Below are positions 46,568-54,666 of a stretch of 64,000 nt of DNA, in pieces. Each line of letters starts with the position of its first letter. Position 1 is the first letter of the stretch. The DNA comes from Pedobacter sp. ok626 (GTDB taxonomy: Bacteria > Bacteroidota > Bacteroidia > Sphingobacteriales > Sphingobacteriaceae): positions 372,001-436,000 of the forward strand of contig NZ_FNEX01000001.1 in NCBI RefSeq assembly GCF_900100435.1, given 5' to 3'. The position numbers and the translations under genes were made by a program. The notes under the pieces were generated by a model that saw only the letters and a list, made by a program, of their open reading frames with translations, was not told where the DNA came from and searched no databases.

Positions 46568-48586
46568 ATGAAAAGGATATTTATCATCTCAGTCTTGCTT
46601 TTTTCGGTACAGATGAGTCAAGCGCAGGATAAAAGCCTGGTTAACACAACTCAGAGTTTACATGTCAAACTACACAGCCCGAATATGAAGGATGTGCATT
46701 GGACTAAAGGCTTTTGGGCAGATCGTTTTAAAGTGGCCAAAGAAACTATGGTGCCAAATATGTGGGACATCTATAACGATGAGCATATCAGTCATGCTTT
46801 TAAGAATTTTGAAATTGCTGCCGGACTGGATACCGGGTCACATAAAGGTCCTTCTTTTCATGATGGTGATTACTATAAAACACTAGAGGCCATGGCTAGT
46901 ATGTATGCTTCAACTCATGATAAGAAATTGGAAGCTAAGATGGATAAGGCCATTGCTGTAATCGCAAAATCACAGCGGGAAGACGGCTATATCTACACTA
47001 AGGCAATGATAGAACAGCGAAAAACAGGCTCGAACAATCAGTTTCAGGATAGGTTGAGTTTTGAAGCATACAACATTGGCCATTTAATGACTGCTGCCTG
47101 TGTGCATTATCGAGCCACGGGGAAAACCAATTTATTGGAAGTCGCTAAAAAAGCAACGGAATACCTGTACAAATTTTATCAAAAGGCATCCCCGGCACTG
47201 GCCAGAAATGCCATCTGTCCCTCTCATTATATGGGGGTGATTGAAATGTACCGAACTACTAAAGAACCGCGATATCTGGAATTGGCTAAGCATCTGATTG
47301 CCATTAAAGGGAAAATTGAAGATGGTACAGATGACAATCAAGATCGGATCCCTTTTTTACAACAAACTAAAGCCATGGGACATGCAGTAAGGGCAAATTA
47401 TCTCTACGCTGGTGTGGCCGACTTGTATGCGGAAACTGGTAACGATTCCCTGATGCATGCCTTGAATTTAATGTGGGATGATGTAAACCAACACAAGATG
47501 TACATCACAGGAGGCTGTGGCTCTTTATATGATGGGACTTCTCCAGATGGTACATCCTACAACCCCGCAGAAGTTCAAAAGATCCACCAGGCTTTCGGTA
47601 GGGATTACCAGTTGCCAAACTTCACGGCTCATAATGAAACTTGTGCCAATATTGGTAATGTATTATGGAACTGGAGAATGCTGCAAATCAGTGGTGATGC
47701 AAAATATGCTGATGTAATGGAGCTAGCCCTGTACAATAGCGTACTTTCAGGTATTAGTCTGGACGGAAAGAAATTTTTATATACCAATCCTTTAAGCTAT
47801 TCTGATGATCTGCCTTTTAAACAACGTTGGTCTAAAGAGCGTGTACCTTATATCGGGTTGTCAAATTGTTGCCCGCCAAACGTAGTGCGTACCATCGCAG
47901 AGGTTAGCGATTATGCTTATAGTATTTCTGATAAAGGTTTGTGGTTCAATCTTTATGGAGGCAGTACCATCCAGACCAGTTTAAGTGATGGATCGAAAGT
48001 TAGCCTTGTTCAGGAAACGAATTACCCATGGGATGGCAACATCAAAATTAGTATTAAAACAACCGAAAATAAGCCTTATTCCATGTTTTTTCGTATTCCG
48101 GGCTGGACATCTAGTGCGACTTTAAAGGTAAACGGACAAACTGAAAACCTGGTATTAACACCAGGAACTTATGCGGAATTGAACCGTAGATGGAAAGCGG
48201 GTGATCAGGTAGAACTGGTATTGCCTATGGAAGCCCAATTGGTAGAGTCAAATCCGCTTGTGGAAGAGACAAGGAACCAGGTAGCAGTTAAAAGGGGACC
48301 TGTAGTTTATTGCCTGGAATCTCAGGATTTGCCAGGTAAAAGAATCTTTAATGTCTTTATACCAGCTAAAATTGATTTGAAGGCCAGTCCTATTCAAATT
48401 GATGGAGCAAACATGATGAGTCTGGAAGGTAATGCTCAGCTTATTGAAAATAAGGACTGGAAAAATGTGCTTTATCGTCCACTCAATGAATCAAATACCA
48501 CTACGGCTATCAGGTTGGTGCCTTACTTCGCCTGGGGCAATCGTGGGCATTCGGAAATGTCAGTTTGGTTACCAGTAAGTAGATAA
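46568..48586 (+). CDS. Secreted GH127-family beta-L-arabinofuranosidase-like enzyme
   Basis: The 672-residue protein has a signal peptide (to SQAQD) and the DUF1680 (alpha/alpha)6 barrel: VHWTKGFWADRFK, HDGDYYKTLEAMASMYA, REDGYIYT. The zinc-cysteine site is present as HNETC (Glu357, Cys359) and SNCCPPN (Cys434, Cys435), matching Glu338, Cys340, Cys417 (nucleophile) and Cys418 of the Bifidobacterium enzyme HypBA1. The residue aligning by spacing with HypBA1 Glu322 is Gln341 (HQAFGRDYQLPN). It probably removes arabinofuranose or a related sugar; GH146 is an alternative. Confidence 0.87.
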   Translation: MKRIFIISVLLFSVQMSQAQDKSLVNTTQSLHVKLHSPNMKDVHWTKGFWADRFKVAKETMVPNMWDIYNDEHISHAFKNFEIAAGLDTGSHKGPSFHDGDYYKTLEAMASMYASTHDKKLEAKMDKAIAVIAKSQREDGYIYTKAMIEQRKTGSNNQFQDRLSFEAYNIGHLMTAACVHYRATGKTNLLEVAKKATEYLYKFYQKASPALARNAICPSHYMGVIEMYRTTKEPRYLELAKHLIAIKGKIEDGTDDNQDRIPFLQQTKAMGHAVRANYLYAGVADLYAETGNDSLMHALNLMWDDVNQHKMYITGGCGSLYDGTSPDGTSYNPAEVQKIHQAFGRDYQLPNFTAHNETCANIGNVLWNWRMLQISGDAKYADVMELALYNSVLSGISLDGKKFLYTNPLSYSDDLPFKQRWSKERVPYIGLSNCCPPNVVRTIAEVSDYAYSISDKGLWFNLYGGSTIQTSLSDGSKVSLVQETNYPWDGNIKISIKTTENKPYSMFFRIPGWTSSATLKVNGQTENLVLTPGTYAELNRRWKAGDQVELVLPMEAQLVESNPLVEETRNQVAVKRGPVVYCLESQDLPGKRIFNVFIPAKIDLKASPIQIDGANMMSLEGNAQLIENKDWKNVLYRPLNESNTTTAIRLVPYFAWGNRGHSEMSVWLPVSR

Positions 48587-48597
48587 GAACAACAGAA

Positions 48598-49842
48598 ATG
48601 GAAAGAGTAACTGCAAAATATTATATAGAAACACCGCTTGATCTTGAAAAATCAGCTCAGGTATTGGCCGGAGAACAGTCGTCGGGAACTTTTATTGCCG
48701 TTCCCGGAGAGACCGAGGAATTGAAACAACGTTTCGCCGCTAGAGTAGAAAATATCACCGTTATGGATGTGGCAGATAGCCCTGCTATTCCGGGGGTACT
48801 TTCCTCAGGAGGAAAATACCAGCGAGCCATGATAGAGGTATCCTGGTCCATAGAGAATTTTGGCTATAACCTGCCTGTTTTGGTATCAACTTTACAGGGG
48901 AATCTTTATGAACTAACCCAGTTTACCGGTTTAAAACTTATGGACCTGGAACTTCCTGGCTCTTATGCCCATGCTTTTAAAGGACCAAAGTTTGGCATTG
49001 AGGGCTGTAGGAAGCTGACAGGAGTTTACGGTAGACCATTGATTGGTACGATCATTAAGCCGAGCGTCGGCATGACACCCGAACAAACAGCCGTGCTGGT
49101 TAACACATTGGCAAAGGCTGGTATTGACTTTGTGAAGGATGATGAGTTATTAGGCTCTTCTGCCAATTCTCCATTCGATAAGCGTGTGGATGCGGTAATG
49201 GATGTGATCAATAGACATGCAGATCAAACTGGTAAAAAGGTGATGTATGCTTTTAATATTAGTGATGATATCGACCAGATGCAGCGCAATTATGAAAAGG
49301 TACTCCACTCTGGGGGAACTTCTGTAATGATTAGCCTGAATAGTGTAGGGCTGTCTGGCGTAAAGAAAATAGGAGATATGGGCGAACTGGCTATACACGG
49401 TCACCGCAATGGTTGGGGCATGCTCAATCGTCATCCTTTACTGGGGATTGAATTTCCTGCTTACCAGAAATTATGGAGATTGGCAGGTGTAGATCAGATT
49501 CATGTCAATGGGATTCAGAATAAGTTCTGGGAATCAGATGATTCAGTAGTTAAATCTATTGAAGCTTGTCTGACACCCCTGTTAGGTGGCTATTCGGTAC
49601 TGCCAGTGGTGTCTTCCGGACAATGGGGAGGCCAGGCACCTGAAACTTATCGACGCACTAAAACTGTCGATTTGCTGTATATGGCAGGCGGCGGTATTAT
49701 GGCTCATCCTGATGGACCAGCTGGAGGAGTTGTTGCTTTGCAACAAGCCTGGCAGGCAGCAGTTGATGGTTTGTCGGTAGCCGAAGCCGCGTCAAAATAC
49801 CTGGAGTTTGGTCATTCCGTATCAGTATTTGGTAAAAAATAA
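48598..49842 (+). CDS. oiaX: RuBisCO-like protein, probable 3-oxo-isoapionate-4-phosphate decarboxylase
   Basis: The 414-residue cytoplasmic protein has the RuBisCO large-subunit fold. It keeps GTIIKPSVG (Lys154), the metal-site KDDE (Lys180-Glu183, Lys180 being the carbamylated position), HGHRNGWG, a loop-6-like QNKFWE (Lys309), VVSSGQWGG and AGGGIMAHPDGP. The N-terminal ETPLDLEK...AGEQSSGTF block fits form IV proteins of the OiaX group. It sits 13 bases before a DUF1537 kinase, the same pairing as in the oxidative D-apiose pathway, where the product is L-erythrulose phosphate plus CO2. Family certain; substrate inferred from this pairing. Confidence 0.72.
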   Translation: MERVTAKYYIETPLDLEKSAQVLAGEQSSGTFIAVPGETEELKQRFAARVENITVMDVADSPAIPGVLSSGGKYQRAMIEVSWSIENFGYNLPVLVSTLQGNLYELTQFTGLKLMDLELPGSYAHAFKGPKFGIEGCRKLTGVYGRPLIGTIIKPSVGMTPEQTAVLVNTLAKAGIDFVKDDELLGSSANSPFDKRVDAVMDVINRHADQTGKKVMYAFNISDDIDQMQRNYEKVLHSGGTSVMISLNSVGLSGVKKIGDMGELAIHGHRNGWGMLNRHPLLGIEFPAYQKLWRLAGVDQIHVNGIQNKFWESDDSVVKSIEACLTPLLGGYSVLPVVSSGQWGGQAPETYRRTKTVDLLYMAGGGIMAHPDGPAGGVVALQQAWQAAVDGLSVAEAASKYLEFGHSVSVFGKK

Positions 49843-49846
49843 CCGT

Positions 49847-49853
49847 AAGGGAG
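49847..49853 (+). promoter_or_regulatory. Shine-Dalgarno AAGGGAG deciding the start of the DUF1537 gene
   Basis: AAGGGAG lies 2 bases before GA? spacing to the ATG at 49,856 is short but the motif is strong for this genome. It favours that ATG over an upstream in-frame TTG at 49,808, which would overlap the RuBisCO-like gene by 35 bases. Confidence 0.5.
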
Positions 49854-49855
49854 AC

Positions 49856-51238
49856 ATGGAAAATAACCGCTTACTTATTGCTTTTTATGGGGATGATTTT
49901 ACCGGATCAACGGATGCACTGGAATTTTTAAGTAGAGCTGGCATCAAAACAGTTTTGTTTATTGAAGCCCCCTCAACAGCGCAACTATCACGTTACCCGG
50001 GATTGCAAGCCATCGGTGTAGCAGGTAAGAGTCGTACGCTTTCGCCAGTTGAAATGGAAGTGGAGCTAAGGCCTGCGTTTACTGCATTGCAGAAACTCAA
50101 CCCACGCCACGTGCACTATAAAGTTTGCTCAACCTTCGATTCATCGCCAGCTATTGGTAGCATTGGTAAGGCAATCGATATTGGTACATCTGTATTTAAG
50201 ACGGCAGTTGTTCCATTACTGGCAGCAGCACCACACTTGGGACGGTATGGCTTATTTGGCAACCTTTTCGCCCGCATGGGCATAGGAAGTGAGGGCGAAA
50301 TTTATCGTTTGGATAGGCATCCTTCCATGCGCAATCACCCAACAACGCCGGCGGATGAAAGTGATATTCGTCTACATCTAGGTAAACAAACCGATAAAAA
50401 AATAGGCTTATTTAATATCCTTGAACTGCATAAATACCAGAAACAGGTTTTTAATCCCGATTTTTCAGCATATGAAATTGTATTATTTGATGCACTTGTA
50501 GAAGAAGAACTCAAAAGTATAGGACAGCTGATAGATGGGCAAGCTGGGGATGAACACATTGTCTTTTCTGCAGGATCCTCAGCTATAGAAATGGCTTTGG
50601 GAAATCACTGGCAGGAGACCGGTGTGCTACAGGAGCATGAAGAATGGAAACTTATTAAAGCTGATGGGCCTGTATTGGTTGCCTCGGGAAGTTGTTCTTC
50701 GGTGACTTCTGAACAGATCCGTTATGCCTTGAATCACGGTTTTACAGAATTGGCAATTGATACAGTGACGTTAGCGTCGCAATTGGTTGGTAATGATCTT
50801 TCTATGGAGACTGTCTCTATCAAATCTGCAGCTGAAAAGTATGCGCAGAAAGTTATTGGATTAATCAAAGAAGGGAAAAAACCTTTGGTTCATACCAGTC
50901 TGGGTAATGATGATCCCCGTGTGGCCGATACGGATAAAATATTTAGAGAGAAAGGCTTTGGTAAGACTGCCACAGCCCAATTGTATGGCCAGCTGCTTGG
51001 TCAGATTGCAAGGCTAACGGCAGAAAATACTGACCTTAAAAGAATCATTATTGCCGGTGGGGATACCTCAAGCTATGCGGCCAGGGCGATGGGGATAGAG
51101 GCCGTTGAGATGATAGCCCCACTCTCGCCCGGAGCACCTTTGTGTCGTGCTTATGCCCCTGGATCTGCTGTTGATCAGTTGCAGCTAGTCTTTAAAGGGG
51201 GACAAGTCGGAAAAGAAGATTTTTTAACATTAACCTAA
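49856..51238 (+). CDS. oiaK: DUF1537 (four-carbon acid sugar kinase family) kinase, probable 3-oxo-isoapionate kinase
   Basis: The 460-residue protein has the N-terminal family motif FYGDDFTGSTDALEFLSRAG, a GNLFARMG segment, a middle DESDIRLHLG block, and a C-terminal nucleotide-binding region with VASGSCSSVTSEQI, HTSLGNDDPR, GGDTSSYAARAMG and a closing PGAPLCRAY plus FKGGQVGKEDFL. Family members phosphorylate threonate-type or branched sugar acids with ATP. Directly following the RuBisCO-like gene, it should make the phosphorylated beta-keto acid that the latter decarboxylates. Confidence 0.75.
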   Translation: MENNRLLIAFYGDDFTGSTDALEFLSRAGIKTVLFIEAPSTAQLSRYPGLQAIGVAGKSRTLSPVEMEVELRPAFTALQKLNPRHVHYKVCSTFDSSPAIGSIGKAIDIGTSVFKTAVVPLLAAAPHLGRYGLFGNLFARMGIGSEGEIYRLDRHPSMRNHPTTPADESDIRLHLGKQTDKKIGLFNILELHKYQKQVFNPDFSAYEIVLFDALVEEELKSIGQLIDGQAGDEHIVFSAGSSAIEMALGNHWQETGVLQEHEEWKLIKADGPVLVASGSCSSVTSEQIRYALNHGFTELAIDTVTLASQLVGNDLSMETVSIKSAAEKYAQKVIGLIKEGKKPLVHTSLGNDDPRVADTDKIFREKGFGKTATAQLYGQLLGQIARLTAENTDLKRIIIAGGDTSSYAARAMGIEAVEMIAPLSPGAPLCRAYAPGSAVDQLQLVFKGGQVGKEDFLTLT

Positions 51239-51251
51239 TATAACCTAAAAT

Positions 51252-51914
51252 ATGAAAGCTAAAACATTAGGACTTGTCCACACCTCAGCTACATTAGTTC
51301 CTGTTTTTCAGAAACTTTGCAGTGATTATCTGCCAGGCGTAAACGTGTTTAATATAGTAGATGATAGTCTGATTAAAGATGTCATTAGCCGCAATGAACT
51401 AACGAAATTAACTTCCAGAAGGGTAGTAGATCACGTCGCCTCAGCAGAAGCTGCCGGTGCAGATTTTATTCTGGTTACCTGCTCTTCTATAGGTGCAGCC
51501 ATCGAAGCTGCTGCTGCTTTAACTGGTGTTCCGGTTTTAAGAGTAGATCAGCCTATGGCCGACCTTGCAGTGAAAACAGGTAAAAAGATAGGGGTGATCG
51601 CAACATTGCCTACTACACTTGGTCCAACAAGTGATCTGGTTAAACGTCGTGCAGCAATTGCAGGTAAAGAAATAGAGCTGACTTCAACATTATGCGAAGG
51701 CGCATTTGAAGCGCTAATGGGTGGACAGCCGGAAAAGCATGATGAAATGGTGGCTAAAGCACTGATCGAACTTTCTACAAAAGTTGATGTAATTGTACTT
51801 GCTCAAGCTTCAATGTCGCGCGTGGTTGATGGATTGCCTGATACGGAAAAACGCGTGCCGATACTGGCAAGTCCGACCCTTGCAATTCAACACATTGCTG
51901 ATCTCTTTAAGTAG
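51252..51914 (+). CDS. Asp/Glu/hydantoin racemase superfamily protein, one catalytic Cys missing
   Basis: The 220-residue protein has the two-lobed fold of this superfamily. The first Cys is present in LVTCSSIGAA (Cys77). At the second canonical position, where relatives have VLGCAGM-type wording, it reads VLAQASM, with Gln185 in place of Cys. A racemase mechanism with two Cys therefore looks unlikely; arylmalonate decarboxylase in the same superfamily also works with one Cys, though the other one. Between the kinase and a transporter, it may act as an isomerase, epimerase or decarboxylase on a sugar-acid intermediate. Function unknown. Confidence 0.7.
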   Translation: MKAKTLGLVHTSATLVPVFQKLCSDYLPGVNVFNIVDDSLIKDVISRNELTKLTSRRVVDHVASAEAAGADFILVTCSSIGAAIEAAAALTGVPVLRVDQPMADLAVKTGKKIGVIATLPTTLGPTSDLVKRRAAIAGKEIELTSTLCEGAFEALMGGQPEKHDEMVAKALIELSTKVDVIVLAQASMSRVVDGLPDTEKRVPILASPTLAIQHIADLFK

Positions 51915-51920
51915 AACATC

Positions 51921-53234
51921 ATGTATAATTTTCGCAGATTATGTCTGCTGTTGGCGCTGATTGCATTTGTAGTGCTACTGGCTGGTCTTTTTAGATCAGA
52001 TCCTACACTATGGCAACCCGCTGCAGTAGTGATGGCCGTAACAGTCGCCATAGGGATTGGCGCCCTGGAAGCCTTGAAAAATTATCAGTATACCGCCTGG
52101 ATCATTACTGCTGTAGTTGCAGGAATGATTTATCCTGCTGCTTTTTTGAAATGGGGCGAGTTTGACCTCCGTAACAAATGGCTCATCCTTGTGGTGGTGC
52201 AAATGGTGATGTTTGGTATGGGGATACACATGAGCCTTCGTGATTTTACTGGCTTGGGTAGCACAGGAAAAGGGGTTGTAATTGGCTTGTTGTGTCATTT
52301 TACCATTATGCCATTAATGGGGTATATGTTAACACGTGTGTTTCATTTTGAGACTGAAATTGCAGCGGGAATCATCTTAATTGGTTCCTGTTCTAGCGGT
52401 TTAGCTTCTAATGTAATGGTTTATATAGCTCGTGCAAATCTCGTATTATCAGTTGCTGTTACCGCAATGGCCACGCTGATTGCGCCATTTTTGACGCCCT
52501 TGCTGATGAAATTACTGGCGGGTACGCTGATTGAGATTAAATTCTTCAATATGATGATGGAGATCATTAAGATTGTGATCGTTCCTATTGGTGCGGCACT
52601 GGTTCATGATTACTTGAAAAGGGCAACGCCGAAAAGCTGGAAGCGGATTAAACTGATTGCTGCGGTATGTGTGCTTTGGTTACTGGCTCTACCTTTAGGA
52701 ATGTGGAGTGGGCTTGAACGTGTCTTTTCTACTGAGGGTATGGAATCCGTTGAGATCCTGAGCTTTTTTGCTGGTGCATTTCTGGTAGGATTGATTTATC
52801 ACTTATTTACATTGAAATTTAGTAATCTGGATCAGCTGATGCCTTATATTTCTATGTTTGGTATTGTTTATTTTACAACAGTTACTACAGCTGCTGGTAG
52901 AGATAACCTGTTAAAAGTCGGTTTTATTTTGTTTCTTGCATCTGTGATCCATAATGCGGCTGGTTACCTTTTTGGTTATTTGTTGAGCCGGATATTTGGT
53001 CTGGATAAGAGATCATCAAGGACTGTTGCCTTCGAAGTTGGTTTACAGAATGGAGGTATGGCTTCAGGATTGGCAGGTTCCATGGGTAAATTGGGAACTG
53101 TGGGGCTTGCGGCAGCTGTATTTAGTCCATGGATGAACATTTCCGGGTCAATCCTGGCTAATTACTGGAGAAAACAGGCCTTAAAAGAAGAAGAACTAGA
53201 AAAAACAAGTCAGAAAATATATGAAGAAGCTTAA
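51921..53234 (+). CDS. BASS-family (bile acid:sodium symporter-like) transporter
   Basis: The 437-residue protein has about ten core helices with the family blocks MVMFGMGIHMSLRDF, GIILIGSCSSGLASNVMVYIARAN and TVAFEVGLQNGGMASGLA. Two extra hydrophobic helices precede the core at residues about 5-60. BASS proteins import organic acids with sodium; a keto or sugar acid feeding the adjacent kinase and decarboxylase is a fair guess. Its last 14 bases overlap the start of the acetylesterase gene. Confidence 0.85.
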   Translation: MYNFRRLCLLLALIAFVVLLAGLFRSDPTLWQPAAVVMAVTVAIGIGALEALKNYQYTAWIITAVVAGMIYPAAFLKWGEFDLRNKWLILVVVQMVMFGMGIHMSLRDFTGLGSTGKGVVIGLLCHFTIMPLMGYMLTRVFHFETEIAAGIILIGSCSSGLASNVMVYIARANLVLSVAVTAMATLIAPFLTPLLMKLLAGTLIEIKFFNMMMEIIKIVIVPIGAALVHDYLKRATPKSWKRIKLIAAVCVLWLLALPLGMWSGLERVFSTEGMESVEILSFFAGAFLVGLIYHLFTLKFSNLDQLMPYISMFGIVYFTTVTTAAGRDNLLKVGFILFLASVIHNAAGYLFGYLLSRIFGLDKRSSRTVAFEVGLQNGGMASGLAGSMGKLGTVGLAAAVFSPWMNISGSILANYWRKQALKEEELEKTSQKIYEEA

Positions 53235-54666
53235 AAATATCATTTCAAGATCAGCCACCGCATTACTTCTTGTCTTTTGCGCTGGTTCTTCCTTTGCTGA
53301 GGTAAAACCAGCATCCATTTTTACGGACCATATGGTACTTCAGCAGAAAGCTGATGTTGCGGTATGGGGTTGGGCAAAAAACAATAGCCTGGTTACTTTG
53401 ATTCCATCCTGGGACAAAAAGAAATATACTGTAAAAGCAGATGTTAATGGCAAGTGGAAGCTGAAGATAGCGACTCCAAAGGCGGGTGGGCCATATGAAG
53501 TGACGATAAGTGATGGGAAGGCGATCACCCTGAAAGATATTTTGATTGGCGAGGTTTGGTTTTGTGGCGGACAATCGAACATGGAAATGCCTATGAAAGG
53601 GTTTAAAGCGCAACCAATTTTGGGCTCTAATGAGCTGATTTTGAAATCTTCGAATTCACAAATTCGATTGTATACTGTGCCACGTTCATCTATAACAGAA
53701 AGACAAGATAATAGCAAGCCTTCCGACTGGAAACTTGCCGGACCAGAAGCAGTGTCGAGCTTTAGTGCAACAGCCTATTATTTTGGTAAATTATTGAGCG
53801 AAATGTTAAACGTTCCGGTTGGACTGATTAACGATAGTTATGGTGGTTCAACAATAGAAGCATGGATGTCGCCCGAATTGTTAAAGTCATTTCCAGAAGT
53901 TAAAATCCCTTCAAAAGGGGATTCAATTAAAGAAGTCAGTCGCACACCAACTACGTTGTACAATGGCATGTTGTATCCAGCCATTGGTTATGGTATTCGT
54001 GGAGCGATTTGGTACCAGGGAGAGTCAAATCAGGAGCGTCCTGACAGATACGAAGATTTGTTCCCGGCCATGGTGAAGGAATGGCGGAATGTATGGGGAA
54101 TGGGGGACTTCCCTTTTTATTATGCACAGATTGCACCCTATAAATATGCAAAAGATCCAACTCAGAGTGATAAGAAATCTAATTCAGCATTTATCAGGGA
54201 TGCACAGCGAAAATCACTAAGTAAAATATCCAATTCCGGAATGGCGGTGTTAATGGATGTTGGAGAAGAACGATCTATTCATCCAGCAAATAAAGAAAAG
54301 GGAGGAGTACGCTTGGCTTACCTGGCGTTGGGCAATACCTATGGCATTAAAGGTTTCAGCTATGCAAGTCCTGAGTATGAGTCAATGACTGTTAATGATG
54401 GTGTTGCAGTCCTAAAATTTCAGAATGTAGCTAATGGTCTTACCTCATTTGGAAAGCCTTTGTCGCTGTTTGAAATTGCTGGAGAGGATAAGGTATTTTA
54501 TCCTGCAAAAGCAGTACTTTCTGGAAGTAGTATAAAGGTTTCAGCTGAAGCCGTTAAAGCCCCGGTAGCAGTGCGTTATGCTTTTAAAGATTTTGTAATT
54601 GGCGATTTATATGGAAATGAAGGCTTACCAGTTTCCTCATTTAGAACGGATGATTGGGAAAAGTAA
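53221..54666 (+). CDS. Secreted SGNH-hydrolase, sialate O-acetylesterase-like
   Basis: The 481-residue protein has a signal peptide (to SSFAE) and the SASA-family layout: FTDHMVLQQ, the nucleophile GGQSNM (Ser119), SYGGSTIEAWM, IWYQGESN and SIHPANKEKGG (His354). The position often filled by Asp just before IHP is Ser352 here, so the acid partner of the triad is uncertain. It probably removes acetyl groups from a pectic glycan so that the neighbouring hydrolases can act. Confidence 0.85.
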   Translation: MKKLKNIISRSATALLLVFCAGSSFAEVKPASIFTDHMVLQQKADVAVWGWAKNNSLVTLIPSWDKKKYTVKADVNGKWKLKIATPKAGGPYEVTISDGKAITLKDILIGEVWFCGGQSNMEMPMKGFKAQPILGSNELILKSSNSQIRLYTVPRSSITERQDNSKPSDWKLAGPEAVSSFSATAYYFGKLLSEMLNVPVGLINDSYGGSTIEAWMSPELLKSFPEVKIPSKGDSIKEVSRTPTTLYNGMLYPAIGYGIRGAIWYQGESNQERPDRYEDLFPAMVKEWRNVWGMGDFPFYYAQIAPYKYAKDPTQSDKKSNSAFIRDAQRKSLSKISNSGMAVLMDVGEERSIHPANKEKGGVRLAYLALGNTYGIKGFSYASPEYESMTVNDGVAVLKFQNVANGLTSFGKPLSLFEIAGEDKVFYPAKAVLSGSSIKVSAEAVKAPVAVRYAFKDFVIGDLYGNEGLPVSSFRTDDWEK

